Part shown: positions 42,124 through 51,131 of the stretch, one piece after another
Layout: the number at the start of each line of letters is the position of its first letter
How positions within the stretch are numbered: position 1 is the first letter of the stretch
Origin: Candidatus Uhrbacteria bacterium
Lineage (GTDB): Bacteria; Patescibacteriota; Patescibacteriia; JACQRZ01
Direction: 5' to 3'
NCBI GenBank assembly: GCA_016209345.1
Contig: JACQWH010000029.1
Span: 1-57,291 of the forward strand
DNA length: 57,291 bases
Program-made: the position numbers and the translations under genes
Notes under the pieces: generated by a model
Databases searched by the model: none
Told to the model about the DNA's origin: nothing
What the model saw: only the letters and a program-made list of their open reading frames with translations

Positions 42124-42516
42124 TCAGGTTGCAGGTGTCAGGTTGCAGGTGTCAGGTTTATTACCGAGTTTTGTTATGAGGGTATTCAAAATTTTCATAA
42201 CCTCTATGAGTATTGTGTCAACATCATTATACTGGAGGTTCACACCAAAAGGCAATTTCTTTACGACGGCTATCTGTGTTTGCAGTTCAGCGCCCGATCC
42301 ATATGAAATATAAAGAAAGTGCCTATAATCCTTCCGCGTACCCCTCATACTTCCCTCAGCTATGTTTGACGGAATAGAAACTGCCGCTCGTTTCATTTGA
42401 GATGCTAGTCCGAAAACCTCTTCCCGGGGAAAATGACTCGTAAGTTCGTAGATTGCCAGAACCAGCTCAATACCCTTCTTCCATACTATCAAATCCTGAA
42501 ATGACTGTACTTTCAT
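42124..42516 (-). CDS. Four-helix-bundle protein (23S rRNA intervening-sequence type)
   Basis: 130 residues. The family signature is clear: FQDLIVWKKGIELVLAIYEL, FPREEVFGLASQMKRAAVSI, SNIAEGSMRGTRKDYRHFLY. These proteins were first seen in intervening sequences of 23S rRNA genes and are widespread in CPR; their function is unclear. It lies inside the secretion cluster, between PrgI and the TraC-like gene, on the same strand. The last residues (CNLTPAT) are coded by a tandem CAGGTGTCAGGTTG repeat that also supplies the stop. A second, broken copy lies at 43136. Confidence 0.92.
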   Translation of the reverse strand: MKVQSFQDLIVWKKGIELVLAIYELTSHFPREEVFGLASQMKRAAVSIPSNIAEGSMRGTRKDYRHFLYISYGSGAELQTQIAVVKKLPFGVNLQYNDVDTILIEVMKILNTLITKLGNKPDTCNLTPAT

Positions 42517-42528
42517 AAATTAATTTTT

Positions 42529-42654
42529 CTGATCACTGAAACCTGATCACTGAAACCTGATCACTGAAACCTGATCACTGAAACCTGATCACTGAAACCT
42601 GATCACTGAAACCTGATCACTGAAACCTGATCACTGAAACCTGATCACTGAAAC
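42529..42654. repeat. Nine exact tandem copies of a 14-bp unit
   Basis: CTGATCACTGAAAC is repeated nine times (126 bp) in the gap between the PrgI gene and the four-helix-bundle gene. Each unit holds the palindrome TGATCA. Exact copies suggest recent slippage or an active array; possible protein-binding or phase-variable spacer between two co-directional genes. Confidence 0.95.
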
Positions 42655-43110
42655 CTAAAACAACTCCGTCTCCTTCTCCTTTGCTTCACCCATATATGCC
42701 CCTCCGGTATCGACAATAAGCGCGAGATCGGCGAGCCGATGCCCGCTCACGCGCGGCGGTAAGGGCGGCGGGGTTTCCTTCAAGGCCTTTTCCTCCTTCG
42801 TCTCTTTTGCCGTGTGAATGACGCGGCGCACATCCTTTCTCCATACGCGCAGTGTCGGCCGGCTTGCCGTGCGCAGCGTATTGAGGAGAAAAAAATGGAA
42901 GGGCTGTCCGTTGATCCGCACAAACCCAAGCACGCCCGCGCATCCCCCGACAAGAATGGCGACAAAAATGAAGGCGGTCAGGTCTGTTGTTTTGTACGCA
43001 ACGAACAACAGCGCGCAGGCAACGAGGATGATCACAAACTGCCGAACGGTAATCGGCCCGAGTATGCGGTCTTCATTTTCAATAAATTGCGGAACGGTTA
43101 TTTGGTCCAT
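42655..43110 (-). CDS. prgI: PrgI family membrane protein
   Basis: 151 residues from MDQITVPQFIENEDRILGPI; an upstream in-frame ATG lies in a repeat and is rejected. The PrgI domain: conserved VPQFI start, then two transmembrane helices (about 24-42 and 45-66, QFVIILVACALLFVAYKT and AFIFVAILVGGCAGVLGFV) with FHFFLLNTLRTASRPTLRVW following. PrgI proteins accompany VirB4/TraC in conjugation-type and CPR secretion systems. The C-terminal tail is charged and Pro-rich (ETPPPLPPR) and probably cytoplasmic. Confidence 0.92.
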   Translation of the reverse strand: MDQITVPQFIENEDRILGPITVRQFVIILVACALLFVAYKTTDLTAFIFVAILVGGCAGVLGFVRINGQPFHFFLLNTLRTASRPTLRVWRKDVRRVIHTAKETKEEKALKETPPPLPPRVSGHRLADLALIVDTGGAYMGEAKEKETELF

Positions 43111-43135
43111 GTCAACAAGAATTAAGAAACAAGAA

Positions 43136-43531
43136 TTAAGAATTACGAACAATCGATTTTGTGCCCTTAATAAGCCCGTTTGTTATTTTACTTACTGTTA
43201 TAGTATGCTGTGCGAGCGCTTGAAATATCTCCTTTTCAATATATCCGATATCACGCGCAATGAGTAACTGATTCTAAACTTCTGTAAGTGATCCGAGTGC
43301 TATCGAGTAGAACTGTGCCTTCTCCTTATATGACCCCCTGCCAAAACCCTCAGCAATGTTTGATGTTAATGAAACGGCAGCCCTACGAAGTTGATTTGTT
43401 AACCCAAACTGTTCTTCCTTTGGAAAGGATTGGGTTATCTTGTATATTTTCAGAACAAGGGTGTGGCCTTCTTGCCATGCTTTCAAATCTGTAAATGACC
43501 GGATCGTATGCTTGCTTAATTCTTGATTCAT
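43136..43531 (-). pseudogene. Second four-helix-bundle gene with an in-frame TAG
   Basis: The frame starts MNQELSKHTIRSFTDLKAWQ and runs to SIALGSLTEV, then TAG at 43274-43276, and continues in frame NQLLIARDIGYIEKEIFQAL, then AQHTITVSKITNGLIKG, to a TAA at 43136. The part after the TAG is normal for the family (Q is expected where the TAG stands; CAG to TAG is one change). So a single nonsense mutation splits a complete 131-codon gene. A truncated 85-residue protein, lacking helices 3-4, could still be made. Confidence 0.88.
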
Positions 43532-43586
43532 GATTCTTGATTCCTTTCTGCAAATAGTATATCATCGTTTTCCCGTACTCACAAAG

Positions 43587-46049
43587 CTAGAACCGTAGCT
43601 TTTCATTCAACTCCAACAGCGCGTCAAACTCTTCCGCCGTGAGATATTCTTTTCCGGCTGTTTTTCTTTCTTCAACCAGCTTGTTCATATCCACGCCGAT
43701 ATTGATTTGCCCAATCTCAAGATAGAGCGCGTAGACATCGCTTTCCTTCCATGCCTTTATCGCTTCTGCCTTTTTCGTCAGCGATTGTTTTTCAAGCGCC
43801 TGAATTTTTTCATAGATACGCTTTACCGACTCTTTCGGGTCTTGGGAAAGCCGGCGAAAATCCTTAATGGTAAGCGCGCGAATCTCATCAATCACGCCAA
43901 CGAGCCGCGGCGCTGCTTTCACATCCGCAACTTTCGTTTTCGGGGCGCCCGCCGTCGGCGTTGCGCGAACCGTCACGGGAATGGGAATAGGTTTCAGGTT
44001 ATAGGTTTCAGGTTTCAGGGGGGGTGCAGTACTAGGGGCTAGGGTAGAGGGTTTAGGGGTTAGTTGGGGACCAACAGGGGTTGCGGGTGGGGTCTGTACC
44101 TCCCCTTGATTCGTGATTCTTGATTCTTGATTCTGTCCCGTGATTCGTGATTCTTGATTCTGCCCCTGCCCTCCTCTTGCCTCCCCTTGATTCGTAATTC
44201 GTGGTTCTTGATTCGTGATTCCTGTTTCCTGTTTCTCCGTCTTTTCCAGCGATAATTTTTCGTTTTTCATTTTTCGTTTTGCGCTTGACTGCACCAGCAT
44301 CGGCACGCCATCCACTTCTTTAATGACCATCACTGGCTCAGGTTTCAGGTTATAGGTTTGAGGTTTCAGGGGTGGCTCAGGAACAGGTTGCAGGTCATAG
44401 GTTTCAGGTTTCAGGGATGGTGTGGCTGACCCCATTTCTGCCATTGATTCGTGATTCGTGATTCTTGATTCCTGCTTCTGTGCCCCCCCTTGATTCGTGA
44501 TTCTTGATTCCTGATTCTGCCCCGTGATTCGTGATTCCTGCTTCTGTGCCCCCCCTTGATTCGTGATTCGTGATTCTTGATTCTGCCCCGTGATTCTTGA
44601 TTCTTGATTCTGCCCCGTGATTCCTGAATCGTAAAGCTGTTCTAACCCCTTCCCCGCCACAATCGCCTGCGCTGCCACGTTCGCCTCTTTCAAAAGTTTC
44701 TCGGCATCCTCAGGAGACAATCCGGCGCCGCCATCGGCAAGCGCCGCTTTCAGCCGTTCGCTCGTATCAATACTGTTGCGAATATTGCGCACGCGCGATG
44801 AAAGAATCGGCTTTACCCGGCTAGTGACATCGTCGGAAAGTTTTACCGCAGCCGCCTCAAGAATATGTGTGATAACCCTGTCATAATCAACCACCAAGGC
44901 AGGTTGTAGGTTGTAGGTTGTAGGTTGTAGTAAGGGCTCGGGGTGTACCGACGCCACGGCAGCAACGTCATTGCGGGGAAGCGCAGCGACCGCAGGGAGA
45001 GATCCCTCTTTCTCTTGATTCGTAATTCGTGATTCTTGATTCTGTCCCGTGATTCTTGATTCTTGATTCTGTCCCGTGATTCTTGATTCTTGATTCTGTC
45101 CCGTGATTCTTGATTCTTGATTCTGTTCCTCCCCCGGCACCCCCGGCAGCTCTCGCGCGGTTTTCGCCTCAAGTTCCGCCAAGTGATATGGGATAACCAT
45201 CCAGTGTTCCGGCGATGTCTTCTGAAAACTTTCCGGAAAATTTTTCAACACCGTAAATGTTTCAAACAGCCGCCGCAATGCCTCTTTGTCCTTTTCCGAT
45301 AGCTTCTTTGCGTTCGCGTTATCTGTCATGTACTGCGCGATTTTAATGCTTGACGCAGTCCCGCCGGAAAATCCCAAAAGATCCTGAATCCAATTGCCAA
45401 CGGTCGGCGGCTGCCCGTCTTTTTCCCCAACGCGCATCGTCTCTTTGCCAATATGCTCCTCGTTTGCGTAGAGCGATTTAAGAAGCGTATCAACGAATCC
45501 CTCGATGTTTGAAATGAGAAAAATGATGGTGTTGTTCAGTGACACTTTGTACGGATCGTCGGGGGCATAAAAATGACAGGTAAGATTTTTCTCAAAAAGC
45601 GCCGCCATGTCTACCGCTCCCTTTTCTCTATTGGCATCAAGATCTTCAATCTCTGCCGCTTTTTCGCGCAACGCCTCATTTATCGTTTTCAACAACAATG
45701 GCATGGTCTTGCTCTCTTCAAGCGCTTTTTCCGGATCACCGTATTTTTTTTGAAAATACTCAATGTGATTCCCAAAAAAATCAATAAATGGCAGAACGAG
45801 ATTAATAAAAAATGTCCGCTCGAGTGCTGTTGCTTGCTCCTCCGAAATGCCCAAACGCTGCAAAAATATTCCCCTAAGATCTTCAGGCCGTATATTTTTT
45901 TTGAACAATTCCTCAATGATATCATTGAGAGCATCCTGCTCCTTTGTAAAAAGATTGAGCTGCGACTTTACCGAATCTATCCAATAATAAAACTCCGGCG
46001 ACAGTAAAATCGATCGAATATATTGTGGTATGTTTTCAAGATATGACAT
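43587..46049 (-). CDS. Large cluster protein with repeat-built central region
   Basis: 820 residues, no signal peptide or clear transmembrane helix. The N-terminal 300 residues are helical (PQYIRSILLSPEFYYWIDSV, LRGIFLQRLGISEEQATALE). The middle (about 310-690) is low-complexity: repeats of GQNQESRIT/NQESRITNQ, and of LKPETYNLKP, between ordinary helical blocks. The C-terminal 130 residues (LVGVIDEIRALTIKDFRRLS ...) are helical and ordinary. It is 9 bp downstream of the VirB6-like gene, so same operon. Function unknown; the long flexible middle could be a reach or scaffold region of a secretion apparatus. Confidence 0.8.
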   Translation of the reverse strand: MSYLENIPQYIRSILLSPEFYYWIDSVKSQLNLFTKEQDALNDIIEELFKKNIRPEDLRGIFLQRLGISEEQATALERTFFINLVLPFIDFFGNHIEYFQKKYGDPEKALEESKTMPLLLKTINEALREKAAEIEDLDANREKGAVDMAALFEKNLTCHFYAPDDPYKVSLNNTIIFLISNIEGFVDTLLKSLYANEEHIGKETMRVGEKDGQPPTVGNWIQDLLGFSGGTASSIKIAQYMTDNANAKKLSEKDKEALRRLFETFTVLKNFPESFQKTSPEHWMVIPYHLAELEAKTARELPGVPGEEQNQESRITGQNQESRITGQNQESRITGQNQESRITNQEKEGSLPAVAALPRNDVAAVASVHPEPLLQPTTYNLQPALVVDYDRVITHILEAAAVKLSDDVTSRVKPILSSRVRNIRNSIDTSERLKAALADGGAGLSPEDAEKLLKEANVAAQAIVAGKGLEQLYDSGITGQNQESRITGQNQESRITNQGGAQKQESRITGQNQESRITNQGGAQKQESRITNHESMAEMGSATPSLKPETYDLQPVPEPPLKPQTYNLKPEPVMVIKEVDGVPMLVQSSAKRKMKNEKLSLEKTEKQETGITNQEPRITNQGEARGGQGQNQESRITGQNQESRITNQGEVQTPPATPVGPQLTPKPSTLAPSTAPPLKPETYNLKPIPIPVTVRATPTAGAPKTKVADVKAAPRLVGVIDEIRALTIKDFRRLSQDPKESVKRIYEKIQALEKQSLTKKAEAIKAWKESDVYALYLEIGQINIGVDMNKLVEERKTAGKEYLTAEEFDALLELNEKLRF
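44108..45126. repeat. Coding 27-bp repeats (GQNQESRIT) in three blocks
   Basis: Three blocks, near 44108-44240, 44445-44633 and 45012-45126, hold variants of CGTGATTCTTGATTCTTGAT and TCTGTCC in 27-bp periods, giving nine residues per unit. Between them are CAGGTTTCAGG/TATAGGTTT words and, at about 44967-45006, a GTCATTGCGGGGAAGCGCAG repeat that encodes part of LPAVAALPRNDVAA. The same AATCAAGAATCACGA words are present in recG and around 43100-43560, so the gene has grown from intergenic-type repeats. Confidence 0.85.
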
Positions 46050-46058
46050 AGCATTACA

Positions 46059-49000
46059 TTAACTGCCAAGAGATCTCTGCGCAACATCTTGAATGTCAGT
46101 ACTTGCCGTGCCAAACGTTCCTGCCCTCGCACGATCCAGTACTTCCTGGGTAAATGCCGTAATATTCGAAGATGCCCTTCCCTTATTAATATAGTTCTCA
46201 GCGCCACCACGTACAAGCCGTGAAAATGCACCAAGATTAAGTCGGGGAACTCTTAGCTGGACTTGACTTGTACGATTTGTGAGTGTTTCCCGAGTCATAC
46301 CCGCCAATACGCTCGAGTTCGCTGAGTCGGTCAGAATGCCTTCTATGGCAAGCCCGTGGGTAGCAGGATTGAATGCACCGGGAATCGCACGGCCATTATT
46401 ATCCATTGCAAATAGTGCGTTAACGGCTCCATCCCCCGCAGCGCCAGAAAATTGACGTAAATCACGCGCAAAAACTGCATTGAAATCAACTCCTCCGCTC
46501 GCATTTCTCGTAACTGCAGTTCCGGCGGCTAATTGAGCTTCGAGACGAGTCCTGTACACGTCAAGCATACGATTGCGTACATTCGCCGAAACCTTTCTAG
46601 TATAATCACCAAGCTTGTCAACTGTTGGGTCAGCTAGATTATCAATAAAATCATTGTTCACGTCGGTTTCTCGAATTTGGGCTGGCGCCAGCTCTTCTGT
46701 GCGCAATAATTCCTGCCACTGTGCGTTATTCAGCCGTGAAAGCGTCTCACGGCGCACGTCGGCATCGGCATCTTTCAAAAAAGGGCCCATCTTATTGACA
46801 TCGGGGTGCATCAAATTTGCAGGAGAAAAATTCGGCGCCGCATTTGCTCCGGTAATATCAGCAATTTTAATATCTTTTGCGGTAACTTGTCCTGTTTTAA
46901 ATAACTGCTGCCACTGTTCATCGGTCAATGCTCGCATCATGCGAGTCCGAACATCTGCGGTCACTTTCTTAAGATATTCGCCGAGCCGATCAACTGTTGG
47001 ATCTGCAAGGGCTCCTATAAGCGCTTGAGCCTGGGCGTTGTCATTCGGATTTCCCGGGACCGTAATATCTGCCATTTTAATATCCTCCGGTTTCCACTTT
47101 CCCGAGCGAAATGATTCAATTCGTTGATCGTGTGTCATGGGGCGCAAGGCGTCTTGCGGGCGTTTAGTTTTGATAAGCCGATCAAACGACTCTACGGTCC
47201 CTGACATAGCATTATGCCCCTGAACCATGCGTCGTATTTCGTCCGCCGGACGATCGCGCAATCCATCTTCTTCTATCAATGATTTTAATAGCCCCATTCT
47301 TTCTTCATCGGTATCGGCATGTCCCGGTATTACTCCTGTATACATTTCCCATTTTTCTTCATTTGATTTGCCCGCATGTTTCTTTGCAATTGCGTCAACG
47401 GCATTTGCCTGTGCTTCATTTGCATCAACTTTCTGTACCTCCCCCCAGCGCCCCAACCTGCTTAATTGTGATGGTCCAACAACCGCGGCAGCCATCAATC
47501 CGCCCGGAAGTGCACCAGCGGCAGCTCCGCCCAAACCAGCAACACCCGACCCCGCCCAACCAAGAGCAGCAGTACGAACCGATGCACCAAAAAATCCCGC
47601 AAACCCTCTCCGCAGCGTTGCTAAAAGCCCTCGAAACTCTGCCGCTTGCACAAGATTATCATGGTGATCGGCAGAAGCATTATGCTGTTCAATGATTTGA
47701 TTATTTTGATCGATTCGTGTTTGTAGGCGCGTTGCCTCATTTTCATGAGTTGTCGCAAGTGGAATGTTGCCTTGACCACGTGCCTCCTGCGCAAGTCGAA
47801 TATGCTCATCGCGTTCACGCTCATCAGCTTGAACCGTATTCTGTCGTTGTACGACGTCGGCGCGCAGCGTTCCCGCCGCCTGACGATTTGTATCTGCCTC
47901 AAGACTATTGTTCCTTTTCTGCTCCTCAATGCGGGTACGAAAATCCCTCCCAAACCCAAGCTCAAAATGTCCGCCGGTCAATGCGCCGGTACTCGTTCGA
48001 ATAACATTATCAAGTCCGTGTTCAACTTGCCTGTACCCTCGAGCAACCGCCTGACCCGCTTCTGTCTGCATGGCCCCGCGAATTAATTGCTGTGCACCCT
48101 TACGAGGTGCGGACGCGACAACACCAATCGCGCTTTGCACCCGATCGGTAAGCCGTTCAACGCGCTCCTTTCTTCTCTTCTCCCACCTACTCCCCAACCC
48201 TCCCAGTACTTCGCGACCGGTACGAAGCGGATTAAACGGTCCGCGTTTTCCTTGCATATAGTCCTTAAATCCGCTAATCGCCCCGCCGGCCATACTCCCG
48301 CCAACCGAGGAAAGCTGCTGGGCAGCCATCAGTGATCCTATCAACAGACCAATGCCAAGGATGTATCCGGCCATACCGCCAATGGTTGAAATACCGCTCT
48401 GTCCAACGTCTGCCAGCTCTCCGGCTAAAAACTTTCTATCCTCAAAATGAACGCCGAGCTCTGTAGCGATATAGATATCGTTTGAATCGTTGATACCATT
48501 TCCAGCAACTGCAACGATTGTAAAGGAAAGCCAGAGAAAAAATGCCATGACCGGCCCCACCAAAAGATAATTGATAAACTGATCCCACCATTTTGAAGCA
48601 TACCCCCTATCTTGGGGAAGCGACATAAGAAAAAATGCGGCGGGTGAAAGAATGATGAGAAACCACAACGCAATAATACGGATAACAAGAATTGCTACCA
48701 TGATGGCGATGACAATGAGTGCCAAACTGACAAAAATAAGCGCGAGAACCATCCCCATTAAAGCTGACTCGGCTTGCACCTGTTTCGCCTCTCCGGATCC
48801 GCTAAAAAGCACCATTGACAACAGCCGATTGAGTCCGATAAGCACGGCAAAATTACCGCCGCCGGCTTGTGAAAACGCCCCGACAAATGTCATCATTACT
48901 ATTTGGGCAAAGTCGATAAACAGTCCACAAATTGTCTTGGAAAAATTTACAAGAATTGCCGCGGCGAGAAATTTCGGCAATGTTTGAGAATAGCTGTATT

Positions 49001-49367
49001 GCTGCTGTTGTAAAATGGTGCCTAGTGCTATTGCCAGGAGCACCACGACAAAAAACATATTGACCACATCGCGAACCACCACCCATCCGGTCGTCACGGC
49101 TGTTGACGCAAGAAACTGGTTATACTGCGCTATGGCAAGAAGCAGGTACATCAGATTGACAACCAGTCCGCCGATGAGCTGGACGAGCAACGCGATGAAC
49201 CCACCCAAAACCATGCCAAACGCCCGCGCAGTAGCATCACCAACCCAAGAAAAAATCCCCGCACTGGCAGAAGTGCGAAATCCAAAAACGCCAACAATAA
49301 TAATGAGCACAACAATAACACTCGTCGTGCTGACAAGCCGCTTGTTCTGTAAAAATTTGTGCATCAC
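46059..49367 (-). CDS. VirB6/TrbL-like polytopic membrane protein with long C-terminal region
   Basis: 1102 residues. Signal-anchor at about 12-32, then six to seven transmembrane helices up to about residue 360, including LIVIAIMVAILVIRIIALWF and the motif LSPAAFFLMSLPQDRGYASKWW; this is the VirB6/TrbL layout that forms the inner-membrane channel of type IV secretion. A basic stretch follows (RWEKRRKERVERLTDR), then a Glu/Gln/Arg coiled coil (about 470-560), one or two more membrane stretches near 600-640, and a soluble tail with three related units (DPTVDRLGEYLKKVTADVRT; HPDVNKMGPFLKDADADVR; DPTVDKLGDYTRKVSANVRN). The tail probably reaches into the cytoplasm. Confidence 0.85.
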   Translation of the reverse strand: MMHKFLQNKRLVSTTSVIVVLIIIVGVFGFRTSASAGIFSWVGDATARAFGMVLGGFIALLVQLIGGLVVNLMYLLLAIAQYNQFLASTAVTTGWVVVRDVVNMFFVVVLLAIALGTILQQQQYSYSQTLPKFLAAAILVNFSKTICGLFIDFAQIVMMTFVGAFSQAGGGNFAVLIGLNRLLSMVLFSGSGEAKQVQAESALMGMVLALIFVSLALIVIAIMVAILVIRIIALWFLIILSPAAFFLMSLPQDRGYASKWWDQFINYLLVGPVMAFFLWLSFTIVAVAGNGINDSNDIYIATELGVHFEDRKFLAGELADVGQSGISTIGGMAGYILGIGLLIGSLMAAQQLSSVGGSMAGGAISGFKDYMQGKRGPFNPLRTGREVLGGLGSRWEKRRKERVERLTDRVQSAIGVVASAPRKGAQQLIRGAMQTEAGQAVARGYRQVEHGLDNVIRTSTGALTGGHFELGFGRDFRTRIEEQKRNNSLEADTNRQAAGTLRADVVQRQNTVQADERERDEHIRLAQEARGQGNIPLATTHENEATRLQTRIDQNNQIIEQHNASADHHDNLVQAAEFRGLLATLRRGFAGFFGASVRTAALGWAGSGVAGLGGAAAGALPGGLMAAAVVGPSQLSRLGRWGEVQKVDANEAQANAVDAIAKKHAGKSNEEKWEMYTGVIPGHADTDEERMGLLKSLIEEDGLRDRPADEIRRMVQGHNAMSGTVESFDRLIKTKRPQDALRPMTHDQRIESFRSGKWKPEDIKMADITVPGNPNDNAQAQALIGALADPTVDRLGEYLKKVTADVRTRMMRALTDEQWQQLFKTGQVTAKDIKIADITGANAAPNFSPANLMHPDVNKMGPFLKDADADVRRETLSRLNNAQWQELLRTEELAPAQIRETDVNNDFIDNLADPTVDKLGDYTRKVSANVRNRMLDVYRTRLEAQLAAGTAVTRNASGGVDFNAVFARDLRQFSGAAGDGAVNALFAMDNNGRAIPGAFNPATHGLAIEGILTDSANSSVLAGMTRETLTNRTSQVQLRVPRLNLGAFSRLVRGGAENYINKGRASSNITAFTQEVLDRARAGTFGTASTDIQDVAQRSLGS

Positions 49368-49484
49368 AGTGCTCTAATCGTGATATGCACAGTATACCAC
49401 AGGGAAAATGCAAGGGGAACAGTATGTATTCACTATTTTTCAAATAAAACTCTGCCAAAAATTGTAAAAGTATGGACTTAAATT

Positions 49485-51089
49485 TTACAGCCCCCATAAT
49501 CCCAACTCATAATCGGTCGTTACTTCTGCGTCAATCAATGCCTGCCGTTCTACTATTGGCACGGCACTTCTCCCTAATCGTGCGCGTATAATAGGAATAA
49601 GATACATATTCCGAAATGTAGAGTCGTGTAATGTTTTTAAGTCAACGAGTTGATATACATACGAAATGTTTGGCATTGTACGTATTTTTAATACCTCCGC
49701 CCTCATTGTTTTATATGAATCAATACCCTCAAGTAGCGAATGACAGAGCTGCTGAAATAAAAGCGGTCGTACCCGGATCCTTAGAAAGGATCCAAATTGT
49801 GGAACACTCATACGAGAAATTCTTTCAAACAGCGTATCGACTGTATGCTGATGGCGCAGAGTATCTGCTGAATATCGCGTGATATCGGCTCCATTCCCTG
49901 CGGCTCGCGCCTTATCAAGATTTTTTTTTGCCGTTTCGAGTTCTGCGCGAGCGGTGCTTAAAGTAGCTCTATCTGCGATGGTAAGAGCCGCGAATGGCTC
50001 AAAAACCTCTTTCTGAACAGCATCTACAAAACCCTCAATATTCTTCAATCGATCGGGAAGCCGATCATAGCGCCCCTGACGTTCAGCAAACCGCCTGCGA
50101 CTTTCATTGGGAAATCGTATCTTCGGTTGCGGTGTATCGTCGAGCAAATCAAGGAGACGACTTTGTTCGGGATCAATCGCCTCTACCTGTCCAACAAGAG
50201 TATTGTAACCACTTGTACGAGTACCCGGTCGTGATAGCACGCGCGCCTGTTCTTCAAATGATGCCGTCTGCTCTCCCATAAGCTCACTCCCTCTCTCTCC
50301 GGCAAACTGTCGCGCCACCCTATCAACACCTGGATCAATACTTCCGGGCGCAACTAGATTAAGTCGGAGCGCTTCGTATACCTTTGGTCGAACGCCTGAA
50401 CCTGCCTGCGTGCCGAGCAGGGTGTTGATCTGCGCCTGAAGCCCTGCATTGCCAGTCACTGCCACAGGATCAATAGGAATCTGTTCAAGCGTCATATCGT
50501 GCATGATCTTTGAAATTCCGGCGAACATATCCGCAAACGTAGCTGCATCTGCCGGATCCGGTCCCCCGCCGGGATTCCGCGGATCAGGACTCAGCAAATC
50601 GGCTATTCGCCTCTCGATAATTGTTTTTAAATAATTTTGAAGTCGACCATTATATCGCGGGGCTGCTTTGCTTTCAAAAAAATTCGTAAATCTTCGCATA
50701 CCATAGCGATCGGGATCTTCATATATTTGATTAACCAGCTCATAGTTACCAGCATCCAATGCTTTTTTAAAGTCGGTGATCACTTCGTAAAAACGATCAC
50801 CCTCTTTTTTCCCTTCTGGAATCATCGACATGACCGCTCGACGGATAAGATCTTCATCAATGTTCACATGACGACCATGCAGCGTTGCCTTCTGCAACTC
50901 ATGAATCACAAGCTCGTTGATAAGATCTGTCTGCCGCACCTCCTTTTCTCGATCAAGCCGACACGCAAGCTGACCCAGCGCTTCTTTATTTTCCTTTTTC
51001 AATTTTTGGAAAATCTCCCCGGTAATTCTACCCTCATTTGTCGTCGGAGTATACCGCGGCATGCTCAGTTTATCTGGTGAAAGAATCAT
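49485..51089 (-). CDS. Unknown helical protein of the secretion-like cluster (534 aa)
   Basis: 534 residues, no membrane segment. Mostly charged helices: LKKENKEALGQLACRLDREK at the start, LVIHELQKATLHGRHVNIDE, and a Gly/Pro-rich loop (PDPRNPGGGPDPADAATFAD). The C-terminus ends QALIDAEVTTDYELGLWGL. I recognise no domain. It lies upstream of the VirB6-like gene with a 117-bp gap and downstream of the next unknown gene by 42 bp; a cytoplasmic partner of the machine is inferred from position only. Confidence 0.75.
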   Translation of the reverse strand: MILSPDKLSMPRYTPTTNEGRITGEIFQKLKKENKEALGQLACRLDREKEVRQTDLINELVIHELQKATLHGRHVNIDEDLIRRAVMSMIPEGKKEGDRFYEVITDFKKALDAGNYELVNQIYEDPDRYGMRRFTNFFESKAAPRYNGRLQNYLKTIIERRIADLLSPDPRNPGGGPDPADAATFADMFAGISKIMHDMTLEQIPIDPVAVTGNAGLQAQINTLLGTQAGSGVRPKVYEALRLNLVAPGSIDPGVDRVARQFAGERGSELMGEQTASFEEQARVLSRPGTRTSGYNTLVGQVEAIDPEQSRLLDLLDDTPQPKIRFPNESRRRFAERQGRYDRLPDRLKNIEGFVDAVQKEVFEPFAALTIADRATLSTARAELETAKKNLDKARAAGNGADITRYSADTLRHQHTVDTLFERISRMSVPQFGSFLRIRVRPLLFQQLCHSLLEGIDSYKTMRAEVLKIRTMPNISYVYQLVDLKTLHDSTFRNMYLIPIIRARLGRSAVPIVERQALIDAEVTTDYELGLWGL

Positions 51090-51131
51090 ATGATAAATTT
51101 ATTCTTCAAATGTAATGATGTTTGCAGCGGA

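Noticed and set aside
42529..42654. CRISPR array
   Set aside because: Units of 14 bp are joined without spacers; a plain tandem repeat.
43111..43152. 14-residue extension of PrgI
   Set aside because: Coded by AAGAATTAAG-type repeats; the family starts at MDQITVPQF.
43274..43276. UAG recoding to Gln
   Set aside because: No other in-frame UAG was noticed in genes here, and genes such as pheS and pheT end in TAG; one nonsense change is simpler.
44108..45126. CRISPR array
   Set aside because: 27-bp units are contiguous, variable and in frame with the 820-residue protein; no unique spacers and no cas genes.
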